A stretch of DNA of 64,000 bases from Phoronis australis (lineage: Eukaryota; Phoronida; Phoronidae). This document shows positions 50,038-61,511 of this stretch, in pieces. The position numbers and the translations under genes are program-made. The DNA is taken from NCBI GenBank assembly GCA_002633005.1, contig NMRA01000002.1, positions 2,800,687 through 2,864,686 of the forward strand. The letters run 5' to 3'. The notes beneath the pieces were generated by a model. It was not told the origin of the DNA, searched no databases, and saw only the letters and a program-made list of their open reading frames with translations. Within the stretch, counting starts at the first letter, position 1. Each line of letters starts with the position of its first letter.

Positions 50038-50512
50038 CATGATTGGTTAAAATTCGGTCACCAGGTAGCGCGATAATACGGAAGTTGGACTAAAGCCATC
50101 AGTTCAACTTGTGGTTTACGGTCAAAGTTCGAATGGATGGGGTGATTTTCTTCCGTCTCGTAACGTTTTAGGTTACGTTTCATTGCAAAAGCATCTTTAT
50201 GAATTGACTCTGTTTTGAGGAAGAGTTTAGGTACGCTTGTTCTACAGGAAAGACTGAGGTAGCTAGGTGGTAATAATAGCTGGTAAATTGAAACTTTCTT
50301 ATTTCTATCACAAAACACGAACTCTGTCTGTTCAGCCAGTGGGCAATTGGCATGAATTGATATTGGTAAAATACTGGGCGGTGGCACGTCTAAATCCATC
50401 TTGTAGTTGTATGCTGGAGGATTTTCTTCAAGTTAGGCTTAAAAGGATACTAAACCCTGTTTTGATGATTGCAACCAATCCTCGTTCACAGTCACCTGCT
50501 ACTGGCATCAAA

Positions 50513-53500
50513 ATTCTTGAAATGAAAGATAAAAGCAGGAATCTCACAAATTGGATATTATTATCATGGTCCTTGGAGAGTGGTCTTTTCCCACAGTTGT
50601 TGTGTAATTCTCTAAAAACGTAGGTCATGCTTACCCGCTTAGCAGTTTTTGAAAATTTTCAATTTTCTTCTAAATATTTGATACCTGACGGTTGTCAAGG
50701 GTTAGCGAGGACAGCATTCTTCAGCGAATCGCTTCGCGTATCTGTCACCGTGTTAAATTCGCTCACTACAATCGGCAAAAAATAACTCAAAAATGTAATA
50801 AATGTGAATAAAAATTATTGCAAACTATGAAAGATTATATTGTTTTACTTATCTGATAATCTTTTTTTGTCGCAAAATTCGTTTAATAATACTTTGCACG
50901 AGTTTTTTGCAGGGACGTGACCGATTTTTCAGACCAAAATGGATGCCGGTAAAAATGAGTGCTATTTGGTTTTCAACCCAGGAGAAGACTAAACTCGCGA
51001 ATTTTTACGTGAAACTTCGTGAAAGAACAAAAGGGAGCCTTGCGAACACGATTATGTAAGTAGTTTTCACTTTCCTGCACTTAAAAGTTGAAAAAGTCGC
51101 CTGTTCCCGCGACCTTCAACTTCGAGCTGAATTTATTGGTATATAGAATAATTTGCGAATGTAATGAAATGTATTCCGCACTAAAGGGTTCATTAATGAA
51201 CTATTTCAAACACTTGTTCTAAACGAACATTTCGTCAATTTCTGACAATCGGGCGAATTTCTGACTCACTTCGTAGTTCCGGGTACTGCCGCTAGGGGTG
51301 GTCCTGTGAATCGCGTTGAATGTTTGGTTTACAATACTGAAGCACTTCAACTTTTGCTGATGAAAACTCAATGTAAAAGAGAACTAAACAGTCATTTCTC
51401 GTAGTGAGAACAATGATTCTTATATTTAAGTTTTTTTTTACTATTTTGTTTCACATTTTTGTTGGTCAAGCCACTGATAGACTTGGGTTGGCTTGCTGCC
51501 AGAGAAGTCCACACCCATCTTGCCTTGTTGGTCATGACATTTTATTCAGAATATGTCAAGATAGAAAATGAAAATGTTTTAATTTTAGATTAAACAAATA
51601 TTACAAATGTACAGTTCTACTGCAGTCCTGTGTTTCCAAGACTTTGTGGTCCACTACTTTGAAACATACATGCTTTCGATAAACTTTTTTTCTGACCACG
51701 GGCCAGTATATATAGTTTTTAACGGAACAATTGAGGTTTGCCTAGACTGTTCATAAATCTCACCCTGATCTTTATCCTCCAGGTAAGCTTTGTTGGAATT
51801 TACTGTGGACCAAACCAGTTGTTATTTTCTTCATTATTTTTGTTCTTATAATTTCACTCCTGTTTTGAGTTTCTATCTTCATCATGTCTCACATTTCTTT
51901 CTCAACAGACTCTGCTTCTAGCTCTTGGTCCAGATCCTTCTACTTTCCTGCTTCTACTGATTCTACTTGCATTTTATCAGTTATTCAGTTGGACATGATC
52001 TCATAGACAAACGGTCAAAGCCTCCTTCATTTTGGCTCTCCCCTCCACCTATCGGACTGTGCTTTTCAGCTCCTGATGCTGTTGAGGAGTCCGCGAAGAA
52101 GTACCATATGCCAACACCACCTCTTAAGACACTGTCAGACAAATACTGACATGACCTATCTAGCTATTTCTTTTTTCTTTTCACAACCTTGTAGTTTAAT
52201 AGTATTATGTCACCTTTGTTAAAATGTGCATAATTTCCAAGTAGGGTAACATTTTCGCATAACACTGTTCAAATAATTATGAATTATAGTATTCTTTCAG
52301 GTCCTCGGATATCTGTCTTGGTTTAATATCCATTACAACGAAGATGAGGCTATCTACTCCTTTCGGCTGATTGATGACTTTGGTCAAAGGGACTTCGAAG
52401 TGCTGGAATAACTCAGTGTTGCATAGTAGATACTCCAATGCCTTATGATAGTCAGAAAGGGTTTGGCCCCCTTCCTTGAGGATACCACAGGTCTGTGTAA
52501 GGAACTCCACTGAGCGTCTGTTTACTGGAAGGTACTCCACTGCCAATTGTCACAGAAAGGGTTTGGCCCCTCCTTCCTTGAGGATGCCTTGAGAACTTTA
52601 TTTATCTGTCCATCATAAATTCTTTTTTGTGTTCATATCACTTGAGACAATTTTAGGATTATGAATATTCCAGTTGTTGGTTTTATAGCATGAACATTCC
52701 TGGATGGCTCATGACAGGGTCTTCATTTTATTACATTGTTGTGGAAAGTTTATGTAAAAGTTTTATTTATTATATGTCTTTCAGAAGCTTGTATTAAAAT
52801 GTTCTATATATCATACTTGTCATCAATACATTTTTGAAATGATGTTTGTTTATCTTTGATTTTTACTTAATGTAATTGAGTGACAAAGTTAAGCCGGTTG
52901 CAAACAGCATGATTGTTAAAAACAATATCACAAATAATATTAATAATTTGCTCAACCAATTATCAAGTTTCAACTTTCCTGATGAAAAATCTTTAAAATG
53001 ATACCTTATTTGTTTTTTTTCCTGGAGTAATTGTTGTTTTATGAAAATTCGAAATCGCAAAATTGTACGTAGTGACTTCTCTTTGTCGGCTGTGTTGACT
53101 TTAAGGTCAATATCTTCGCACAGGAACGTCTAATTGAAATGGTTTTTTGGCAAATTATTCATCATAAAAAGTTCTTGAAAATGATGTATTACATGTCTAT
53201 TTGCGTTTCTTAGTTTTGAAATAATAATATTTTGAACTCGCAGATTCGATTTGACAGAATTTTTACCAAAAATTTTTGACACGAAAATGACATTTTCTCC
53301 GGAACCATAAGTCCAATTTAAAAAATTTTACTATCGTTATTTTAGTCTCGAAAAGAGCTTTCTAATGATGTATATTACATGCACATTTTCTAAAATTTTT
53401 GAAAAATGCTGTTCTCCCTACAAGGGTTACAGAGCATTCAATTTTGTTTCAGAGAACTGGATAGGAAAGTCGTTTTTATTGTATCTGTTAATTGGCAAAA

Positions 53501-53740
53501 ACCAGGTTTGGTGTCATTTTAACCGTGGCTAATTAAACTATCAGTTACATTAGTATGTGTACCTGCTAATGTCTTAAGTTGGACTACAGTTTTTGGAGGC
53601 AGGCAGGAACCTTTAAGTTGTTCTACATTGAACAAATACTCCGGTTCTCTTGCAATCAACATTTTTTGGAATAGTCCTTCATTCTATCTAGGAAATTAAA
53701 AACTGGTTTCCATTAGAAATAATGCACTCGAGGTGGAAAT
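50513..53740. other. Intergenic stretch with one unrecognised minus-strand frame
   Basis: At 52277-52546 the minus strand codes for 89 residues including MAVEYLPVNRRSVEFLTQTC and VVMDIKPRQISEDLKEYY, amino-acid use unlike random sequence. No domain recognised. It is followed by a 34-base local duplication (AGAAAGGGTTTGGCCCC at about 52455 and 52552). The rest is AT-rich. Confidence 0.3.
53410..53530 (+). repeat. Dispersed repeat shared with 4060-4185
   Basis: GGGTTACAGAGCATTC, TTTTGTTTCAGAGAACTGGA and GGTTTGGTGTC parallel the copy at about 4090. Confidence 0.5.
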
Positions 53741-54140
53741 GTACGTACCGAGAGATCACTGTCTGCCTAGACAGTGGCATCGTGTCAATTGGCCACAGTA
53801 GAGATGTTGGCTATCCCATGGGCCCTTCAGATGCTGGAAGCTCCTCAGCGAATTATGCCTTACACTGATAAAGCCATCAATGTCACACTGCTATAAGTAC
53901 CTTTTGCGCATAGAGGGAACCTCTTCCCGTGTATGGATGACCACCGTCTTTACTGCCAGTTGAGACGGTAGTACTGTTTACCATCTTGCTAGACAGTACC
54001 ACTGTTTCAGCTAGCCCCACTAGAGAGGGTGGCCATCCCATGGGGCCGCCATACACCGAAAGCTTTTTGGCAAATTATGCCTCACACTGATTGGACCATT
54101 GTTGCGGTAAGAACATTTTCCACACAGAGACACATCTTAA

Positions 54141-54726
54141 CCCTTATCCTGCGCTAGGCGAGGTCAGCCGACATGCCAATTATCCTATTAAAATGCGTTG
54201 GGTGTACTCAATCGACTATAATAAGTTACAGCTGGGCTGCGCTAGGAGAGTGCACTCACCCCAGGACACTAGTGATTTTCATTCAGAAATTGTAAGAGCC
54301 CTGGAATGTTGTTCAGATACGTGACCACCAGCATTCCATACTTCACAGTTTCCTCTACAGTTCTCCAATTTAAACCATATGGCTGTGATTACTAGTTTCG
54401 GAGATATTGGCAGGTTTATGTAAGTGTAGACACATAGTTTCATTCATGGCTGGAGTCATACGGGAGAGGATGACAGTGGATCAGTTTGCTTTCACCAAGG
54501 CTATGATAAAGACTTACACATGGTGAAAATCTCCATTAAATTCTGCACAAGTTTTGTATTGACTTCCTTTCTGTTAATTTAATATTTCCCCTTCAAATTT
54601 CCAATTTAAAATTGTTAGGTCATTAGTCTGGGTGACCTCCATAACAGCTTAGTGCACAGCAGTAGTGGTGACTTACTTAGCTCAGCACACAGGGAAAGTC
54701 TGAATAGAGGCTCAGCAGGATAAGGG
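54141..54726. mobile_element. piggyBac-like MITE with TTAA target
   Basis: Inverted ends CCCTTATCCTGC and GCAGGATAAGGG, flanked by TTAA at 54137-54140 and 54727-54730. CCC(T) ends plus a TTAA duplication are the piggyBac signature. The 586-bp interior has no transposase. An internal short plus-strand frame has no known motif. Confidence 0.8.
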
Positions 54727-54751
54727 TTAAAGGAGACTGTCGGCATCTTTA

Positions 54752-55212
54752 GGGCCTTTCATACTAACGTCGACGTGTCGATGGTTTGAGGAGTTGCGGT
54801 CAGTATGAACGCTTAACTCCAGTCCTGGATCGCAGTTAACAGCTCCAGTTAACATCGCAGTTAACAGGTGGATTTAAGACTGCAGCGTCGACGCTGCGGT
54901 GCCACTGTTATCGTCAACAGTTACAGAGTAGTGCTGTCACTAATAACTACTTATTTTTTGCTCTAATGATAACCAATTGATTTAAAAATGAGTTTAATGT
55001 CATTTAGCACATTTAAATATTCCTAAATTGTCACATTGAAATAAATCTTAGCGTGCAGCGCTACCTTGCGATAACTTCGATGACGTCAGTGTCACCAACC
55101 CTTTACTTCGATGGTCATTAACTACTGAAGCCAGTATGAACGGTCCAGTTAACTGCGCTGTTTACGTCGACGCTCCGCTCAGACCGGAGTTAAGTCAATA
55201 TGAAAGGGCCTT
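54752..55212. mobile_element. Harbinger-like MITE
   Basis: Ends GGGCCTTTCATACTAAC and the near reverse complement GTCAATATGAAAGGGCC, with TTA on both sides (54749-54751 and about 55213-55215). Subterminal CAGTATGAACG repeats and GTCGACG words occur inside. A three-base TTA target fits PIF/Harbinger; the right end is imprecise by one or two bases. Confidence 0.65.
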
Positions 55213-55330
55213 TTAACTCTTCCCAGCTCAAACAGATGCTCCCGTAATCAAACTTTTTGGGCAGTCATTCATTCAGTTGCCCTGGCCATTTTTACACCGC
55301 TAGCTCCACAAATGGAACCGTGCTAAGTTA

Positions 55331-56837
55331 GTTTAGATTTCATTTTGTTATTTTATAGTGATTCGCATTACAGCTTTGTTCCAAGGTAATGGGATTGGAT
55401 TTACTTTAATTGCAAAAGCGCCAAAACAAGCCAAAGTTTACTAACAAGTAAACTCTGAGTTTATTGGGCTTTCTGGTTTCCAAAGTTATCTCCCCTGCTC
55501 TCGGCGATAACTACCTGTTATCGATGAGAAACAGCAAACATCATACAGGGTTCAGACCTGTTTGTCATTAACTGTCTATGCCATAACTTATACATCTTCA
55601 ATGCACTAATATTGTTCATAAAATATCTTGATACATTTCGGTTGGTCATGTCTTTGTCCATCTTTGTGCGGTAATGCTCTTAGAACAACGAGCATGTGTA
55701 ACTGATGCCCTCGTGGTGGGCATTGGTACTGTTATAAGGTTAAAGGTTGGTGGATATAGACCAAGAGATTTTAGAACTGTTGTTGCTACATCATCTCTTC
55801 AAAGTGGTTCTACTTGAGCAATGGCCGGATAACTGAAGGTTTTGGCATCGGGGATTGACTGCCTTAATTTTGACGGCGGTGTTTTATACAAATTTAGTTT
55901 ATCTCATTCTTAGAGAGTGGGCACAATGAAAACAAACCCAGTGGTAACTAGAATTTCAGAACTTTTAGTAATTAGGGACTCTTTCTTTATAAACCCCCAT
56001 AACACAAATTGGAAGTGATTTGTACAGTAAAGTCTCCTCAAACTTGAACAAAAGTAGTGGCCAAAATTGTCTTTTTTTTAAAATAATGCTCATTGTATTG
56101 CCAAAAATGTTCAAAATTGAACTGCGTTTGTTTGCTGATGACAGCCGTATTATATTAATAGTTTTCAAAGAATCACGCAAAATTGTCTTCTTGTGTGTGC
56201 ACTGTTCTGCCATATTGAGTTCCAATTTGAAGAAACTTAGCAGCAGTCTTAGGGTTTTCAGGGAATACTAGTATGAATAAAATGGACAATATGTTATCCC
56301 CGAGTTTAATACGCTAGTCAGTCAAAAGACCAAAAAATCGAAACCAAATATCTGGATTCGTAGGCAAGCTTGTATTTTAGTAAGAACGTCAGCTTTGATT
56401 ACAAAAGAGTTCTACGGAGCAATAGTCGGATAAATGTGCCCACTTTTTGAGAACCTGTTTGATGTTCGTTACAGTGGAGAAAACTGGTTCTCAATATGCG
56501 GACGCATTATATCTGACTGTTACTGCACTAGGCTACACTGAATGTCAGCCAGACCTCTTCAAGCTGTAATTGATAACCAGCTATTGTTTGTTAATTCTCT
56601 TGTTCATTATGTTTCAACTGACTTCCTTCAACACAGGTCGTGAATTCACACCCGATCTGTGCTACATCTGAAGACCCCATGATTTAGCCAATGATAAAAA
56701 GGCAAAACGTTGCATTTTACCTTTGAATGTCTTCGTTACTGTGACTACTTTTAAGTTCTCAGTCTCTGTTCATCGTTCAAGTTTTCCCTTCAAATTTTTT
56801 AATTCTTGCTGTTTATGAATTTTGCTTTTTATTTCAG
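55331..56837. other. Upstream flank of the SMPD1-like gene
   Basis: No exon recognised. The promoter and a probable 5' non-coding exon of the SMPD1-like gene should lie here or further upstream. Near 56640-56720, ACATCTGAAGACC and GGCAAAACGTTGCATT resemble the tail of a retroelement. Confidence 0.35.
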
Positions 56838-57171
56838 AATCATGAAGCTACAGATATTGCTGTTCATCATTATAGTAATAAACTCATCACATTGCCGACC
56901 AACTTCGAAAGATAGTCTTATCAAGACACAGGGACTCTTTACAAAACTTGGACACTTTATTTCACACCATCCCTACCATGTGAGAAATGGAGGACATGGG
57001 AGATTATTCCAGTGGTCATGCACAGCGTGTAAGTTCATAGTGGGACTGCTCCAGGATCTAGTTCAGCTCAACAAGAGCGAGACGGAGATTATTCACTTGA
57101 TTCAAGAAGTGTGCGTCAAGTTGGAAATTGAAGATAGGCGGGTATGCGATGACCTATGCGTGGAGTTTAAG
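56838..57171 (+). CDS. SMPD1-like exon with start codon: signal peptide and saposin domain
   Basis: ATG at 56842, just after a likely acceptor (TTTTTATTTCAG), so a 5' non-coding exon may lie upstream. An upstream in-frame ATG at 56815 would fall inside the acceptor tract and is less likely. The protein starts MKLQ, then a hydrophobic stretch (residues about 4-14) ending near HCRP, a typical signal peptide. Around residue 60 is WSCTACKFIVGLLQDL, then EVCVKLEI and RVCDDLC: the C-x2-C and later cysteines of a saposin-B fold. Ends in phase 0 at AAG|GTAAAA. Confidence 0.88.
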
Positions 57172-58702
57172 GTAAAAAATTGTTTCTTGTGAAATCAGGA
57201 GAGTTCTATCGCCACGTGTAATCCGTGATGGCCCTAAAGATGTTGATTTCATTTTTTTGTCCTTTTTGTGGACGGAAACGATACTTCCAGGGGCAGATCC
57301 AGGATTTTGAGTTGGGGGGCAGGGCACAAGAATAACCAGAATTTCGGCAGATGCGCATGCCCAGCCTAAAATGTTGGGATGCAGGGGTCTCGAATTTTTG
57401 GGTTTGCGCACCTTTTGACCAAAGAAAAATAAAAAAGGTAAACCGGTGTTTGTTGTTCAGGGCCTATGCATTGTTTATTCACCTCCCGTCAGCCCCCTGG
57501 TTGCATGCATGTGCTAGTCAGCAATTTGCACCCAATCTGCCTAATGGTATCTGGTAGAATTTTTGGGGGGTCATGGCCCCCTTGCCCNGCTAGTAGTATT
57601 ACTGTGTCCAGCATACATTTCCTGAAGTGAAGATCTTCATAATTAGCTTTATGGAAAATAACAACAATAAGGGATTCTGATCTTCAATTTTCAAATATAC
57701 AAGTGTCCTTTGTCACTGAACATAAAATATTATACCTGCCTTCAATTTCCATATGTCTATTGATGGAGGATAAATAGTATTTTGATATTGAAAATTTTAG
57801 ATTAGAATACCTTTTTTTTTCTTTATTGCCAGAACTTGTAATGGCATCCAGTATTGTGGATCGGGATTACCTTGTTTGCTTAAAAATTTATCTCGTTTTT
57901 GGCATGGTTATAAGTACACAAACATGTAAAACGGCGTGGGAATTATCACTTGTGAATGGGCGCAATTTCTCAAAACACAATATGTATTTTGATAGTAGCT
58001 GTCATATCTTTTATATTAAAAAATAAATTATTTCACTTATCAGCCGTACTGTGACAGGACTAAGTCATGTTTTACTCTAAACAAACACCTGGAAATGAAG
58101 ATGCGCCAAGTTTGTTACAGCTAGGAAGAATTTTGATGTATTGATCCAATCTTTGAGTTGCAAGTACAGTAAAACTCACATAAGGTAGAAATTCGTAAGT
58201 CGGATTTTCGATCACTCATACAAAGTCCCGAGGTATGGTTGTTCTAGTTTGTGCATTCGTCCCTTCAGAAAAGTCAAAATTTTGCCTTGCTCAAATGTAA
58301 TCTCTCACTCCCTTTATGCGAGTTTTATATACTTTTCAGTTTATTAGTAATAATGCTAAAAGTGATTCGGTCCTTGAATGAAAAAATAAAAATATGATAT
58401 TATTTTGCATACTCAACATGACCCCGCTGCTGGAAGATTTCCTTGACTTTTGTTTTTTCGTAGCATATATATGTTAATAAGATTAAATGTCATGTTTAAT
58501 GATAATTTTGTGATGTTTACTTTGTTTTCGGATACAGGAAGAGGTGTTCACAGTGTTTGAGAAAGTCGCTCTCAGTCCGGACGAAGTGTGTGGATTAGTA
58601 TTTGGCAACTCCTGTGGTCATAAGTATGACCCTTTTAGTGACTGGAACGTGACCTTCCCCAAGAAACCTAAACCTCCACCGCAACCACCCAAACCACCGC
58701 AG
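56838..58702 (+). CDS. Acid sphingomyelinase (SMPD1)-like gene, 5' part only
   Basis: Two exons (56838-57171 and 58538-58702) give about 165 residues: signal peptide, saposin-B domain and proline-rich linker. In the SMPD1 family this region precedes a calcineurin-like metallophosphatase that cleaves sphingomyelin to ceramide and phosphocholine in lysosomes or after secretion; the saposin domain presents lipid. The layout VCGLVFGNSCGH, then DW/SWN, then KPKPPPQPPKPP is the SMPD1 pattern. The expected next exon, beginning near the FLTDLHWD metal-binding motif, was not found before the window ends, so the gene continues past 64000. Confidence 0.85.
57172..58537 (+). other. Intron of the SMPD1-like gene
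   Basis: A 1366-nt phase 0 intron. It holds a MITE copy at about 57290-57590 and an isolated N at 57588, at the edge of that copy. No further coding signal seen. Confidence 0.7.
57290..57590. mobile_element. Short G/C-run MITE, copy 3
   Basis: CCAGGGGCAGATCCAGGATT start, a GTTGGGGGGCAGGG word, and an end with TCTGCCTAATGGTATCTGG, TTTTTGGGGGG and CATGGCCCCC. Longer than copies 1 and 2 because of an internal segment. It lies in the SMPD1-like intron. Confidence 0.55.
58538..58702 (+). CDS. SMPD1-like second coding exon: end of saposin domain and Pro-rich linker
   Basis: Codes for 55 residues: LSPDEVCGLVFGNSCGHKYD, then SDWNVTFPKKPKPPPQPP and KPPQ. The two cysteines complete the saposin disulphides, and the NVT is a possible N-glycosylation site matching the WNIS site of SMPD1. 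Acceptor GGATACAG, donor CAG|GTATAG, phase 0 at both ends. Confidence 0.9.
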
Positions 58703-58914
58703 GTATAGTTCTGCCCACTTGCATAACCCTGACCAGTAGATTCTCTGTTATTCACTATTCTGTTCTGTCTTGTTATTAAACCTGTAATAACGTCCTCTTC
58801 TATCAAAAAATGTTATTTGTAGTCAGACCACATATTATAATTGTAAAATTGGTCCCAAAATTGTCTTCTTGTGATGGCAATTCTATATTTGGACCAGAGC
58901 AATAATAGAAAAAT

Positions 58915-60431
58915 GAGTACGGTAAAGTCGCGTGATTTTCGGACACTGAAAATTAATTCCAAGAGAAAAAAATCATTCTTGGACGAATCTCGCGAAATAT
59001 CATTTTGTGGTGTCCGAATTTGGCGGACCTCCAAATTTGGGTTTCCGCTAGTGTCCGAATTTCGTGGGTGTACATTATTTCGATGAGCGGTCGTAGTATC
59101 AACAATGCTGGCTCGGTCATTTGATAGCAGTATAATTGCAGGTAAATGAGACTCAAATGGTCTGAGCGATTAATTTTTGAAAATCTGGCTTTCCCAATAA
59201 GAAATGTGCGTCGTCGACGCACAAAGACCGTTCCCAACAAGTGTTGGTTCTTCTTTTCAAAGATGTGCTTTCTCAATATGAAATATTCGGCTTGCATTGC
59301 CGATGCTCAAAAACCGTTCTCGGCAAGAGACGGAATCTTTTCAAAACTGCGCTATCTCACTTGAAATATCGGCCGGGCTGCGTTGTGAAGAGTCTTCCTG
59401 GTGACAAATATGGGCTTTTCAATGAGTGGGTCTGGTTTGCGTTGTTGACGCACATGAAACGTTACAGACAACCGATTCTCTTTTGTAAAAATGCGTTTTC
59501 TCAATAAAAAATGTCGAGTTTGCGCCGTCAACGCATGGTTTCCCAATAAAAAGCTGGACTTGCGTATTCGGCGCACAAAGAGGGTTCCCGACCATCAAAA
59601 CATGCGCTTTCTCAATGTTAACGAATTTTGCATTAAACGTAACAGTAATGGATGTGGGAACGAGTTCAGTGAAGAAAGTAACGAACAATGACAAGAACAT
59701 ACTAATCATAGCATATATTTATGTTTGTTAGACGTATCCATGCATTGTCTGCTGGTTACAAACCGAAACGCAAGTTAACTCTGACACGTTTATTTCCATC
59801 TGAAAGCTCAGTTTCAACATAAAAACTTTGATTGAACAATTACCCAAAACATATTAAAAAGACAATCATGATAATAAACCGAGTAGTTTCTCATCGACTC
59901 GTGATCCCCATTTGTCGTCCTGGTAGTCGTCTGAATTGTTGAAGAAGCGCTGTCGTGCTACATGTTTAGGCCTATTGCAAACGATGGGAATGCGTTGACT
60001 AGTACAGTGCTGCGCGGCTGAAGACACGATTAACTAACATATTGTATATATAAGGGCGTTGACTAGAAAGCAAATGCAATTTCAAATGCTACCAACATCA
60101 AATTCACCCAACCGTTTTTTTTTTTACAATTAAAACTTTTCTCATCCACAGCCTTTGAAACGCCTGATATTAACTCAGTGATACACTGGCGCGTCTTCAT
60201 GCAACTGAGGTGACCTAACATATCTGAGTTCGCTTACGTTTTCAACCACAGTGAAAACTCTGACTTGTGAAATCTGTTTGTGGATGAAATGAAACTGATA
60301 ATCGTTAGCATTTTCTGATAATCTGCGAGGAAGATAACAGGGCCATTTCTTCTGGTCGTCACCAGTTTAGCGCCGTCCACGGTCATCACCAATTTCGCGC
60401 AGCTCAGTCTCCCTCAGTTACTACTAATTTA
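58915..60431. mobile_element. 1.5-kb repeated element, copy 1
   Basis: Near-identical to 62265-63773 (about 98-99% by eye). Starts GAGTACGGTAAAGTCGCGTG and ends at CTCAGTxACTACTAATTTA. Holds an internal array of degenerate units of about 60-80 bases (about 59188-59625) with TTTCCCAATAA / TTTCTCAATA and TTGCG-xx-GACGCAC words, and a TATATATAAG box at 60045-60054. Both strands are open over the array, but no domain is seen. No terminal inverted repeats found. Confidence 0.85.
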
Positions 60432-60686
60432 ATTTTGTACTGGGGTACTTCATGATTTAGGTAGAGAATTGAATTGCGAATTCACAGTTCATAACATTCG
60501 AGTTTGCAACTTTAATCTAACAGTCATCAATTTTTCTCACTATCACTTTGTTCAGTATGGCAAATGATAGATCGCGTAAAACGAGCCACAAAGCCGTGAC
60601 ATTCTATTTCTGCAGTCGAGACATTACAACTGCTTCATGACTTCTTTCATAACAGCCGGACTCTGACTGTAGTGAGGCATATGTCA

Positions 60687-60930
60687 TTTTTTTTTTTTTT
60701 TAATAATTGCAGGCAGTCTGATACACGTTGTACCAGAAGTGCACAGGCCTCGCATGTGGGCCCATTGCACTGATCACCTGGAAATATTTTTATGCTTTAT
60801 TAATATATGGTTAAAACCGAGCTGAGGAGCTAGAAACCTGGCTCAAGGGCTTAGCAGTGTCACCTGGTGGGACTCGAACTCACGATCTCGAGTAAAGAAA
60901 GCGGGCACTTCTCAACCAGGCCACACTGCA
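60687..60930 (-). mobile_element. tRNA-derived SINE with LINE-like tail
   Basis: Minus strand: a tRNA-like head (about 60930-60865) with A-box-like TGGCCTGGTTGAG and B-box GAGTTCGAGTCCC, then a unique body, then a tail carrying GTGCAATGGGCCC and ATCAGACTGCCTG, ending in a poly(A) run (T run at 60687-60701). Possible diverged target duplication GCATATGTCA / GCATACGCCA at 60678 and 60928. The tail resembles the LINE tail at 22013-22105. Confidence 0.85.
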
Positions 60931-60937
60931 TACGCCA

Positions 60938-61511
60938 TGATTTATTCACTAACTCAGGCCCGCCTTACGTTACAAGTGAGATTGCTCATTTCAGGTCAAA
61001 GTAAATGTCGTTCAGAATAATTTGGCTCTCCTCATTTATCTCATGAGAATGGTGAAGTCACTTATGGACAACAACTCTCTCTACTTGGAAAAATACGTAA
61101 GTTGTTNTTCCGAATCGATGAATGCGGTATATCTGTGAGAGTTAAATCGAATCCTATTCAGATCATAACTTTGAAGTGGAATAGTTCGGTGAGTACAACA
61201 GCAAGTCGGTTTTATGCTTAGGCGGACGACCATTGGGTTCCCGAGTATACATGTGCTGCAATATAAAAAGATTCGTCTCATTGAGAGTCATTGAGACAAA
61301 CATGGTGGTGTGTATTACATAGATTTTGGATCGATTTCTACAGAGGTATTGCTGTTTAAATGTGTTGTTATAGCATATCTATAACAGGCTCATCATGTTT
61401 GATGAAAACAATGGATTACACAGCTTAAAAGGTAAAGAGCAAAGACACCACATCAGCTCAGAAATAAATACATCTGAGCTAGGAGGAAATTTCACATCAA
61501 ATCACAACATC
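60938..61511. other. Spacer between the SINE and MITE copy 4
   Basis: No gene recognised. Single N at 61107. A short stretch GTAAATGTCGTTCAGAATAA near 61001 has exon-like flavour but no metallophosphatase motif. Confidence 0.3.

Larger units (their letters stand above)
46654..50512. repeat. Large duplication, copy 2
   Basis: Direct copy of 43223-46090, starting immediately after the single N at 46653 and carrying an extra 935-bp element (48271-49205). Homology ends near CTACTGGCATCAAAA at about 50512. Confidence 0.9.
53748..55330. mobile_element. Old, broken copies of the foldback family, with nested insertions
   Basis: Contains GCGAATTATGCCTTACACTG (53858), AAATTATGCCTCACACTG (54073) and ACTTTTTGGGCAGTCATTC (55253), which parallel the arms of the element at 48271-49205. 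Two smaller MITEs are inserted inside it. Outer borders uncertain. Confidence 0.65.

Noticed and set aside
56815-56841. Upstream in-frame ATG for the SMPD1-like protein
   Set aside because: The stretch reads as a pyrimidine-rich acceptor (TTTTTATTTCAG) just before the ATG at 56842, which also begins a clean signal peptide.
58953-59709. Long open frames on both strands in the 1.5-kb element
   Set aside because: They repeat with the internal tandem array and show no domain; open frames on both strands are expected from such repeats.
60865-60930. tRNA gene on the minus strand
   Set aside because: A and B boxes are present but it continues into a SINE body with poly(A) tail, and the cloverleaf could not be completed.
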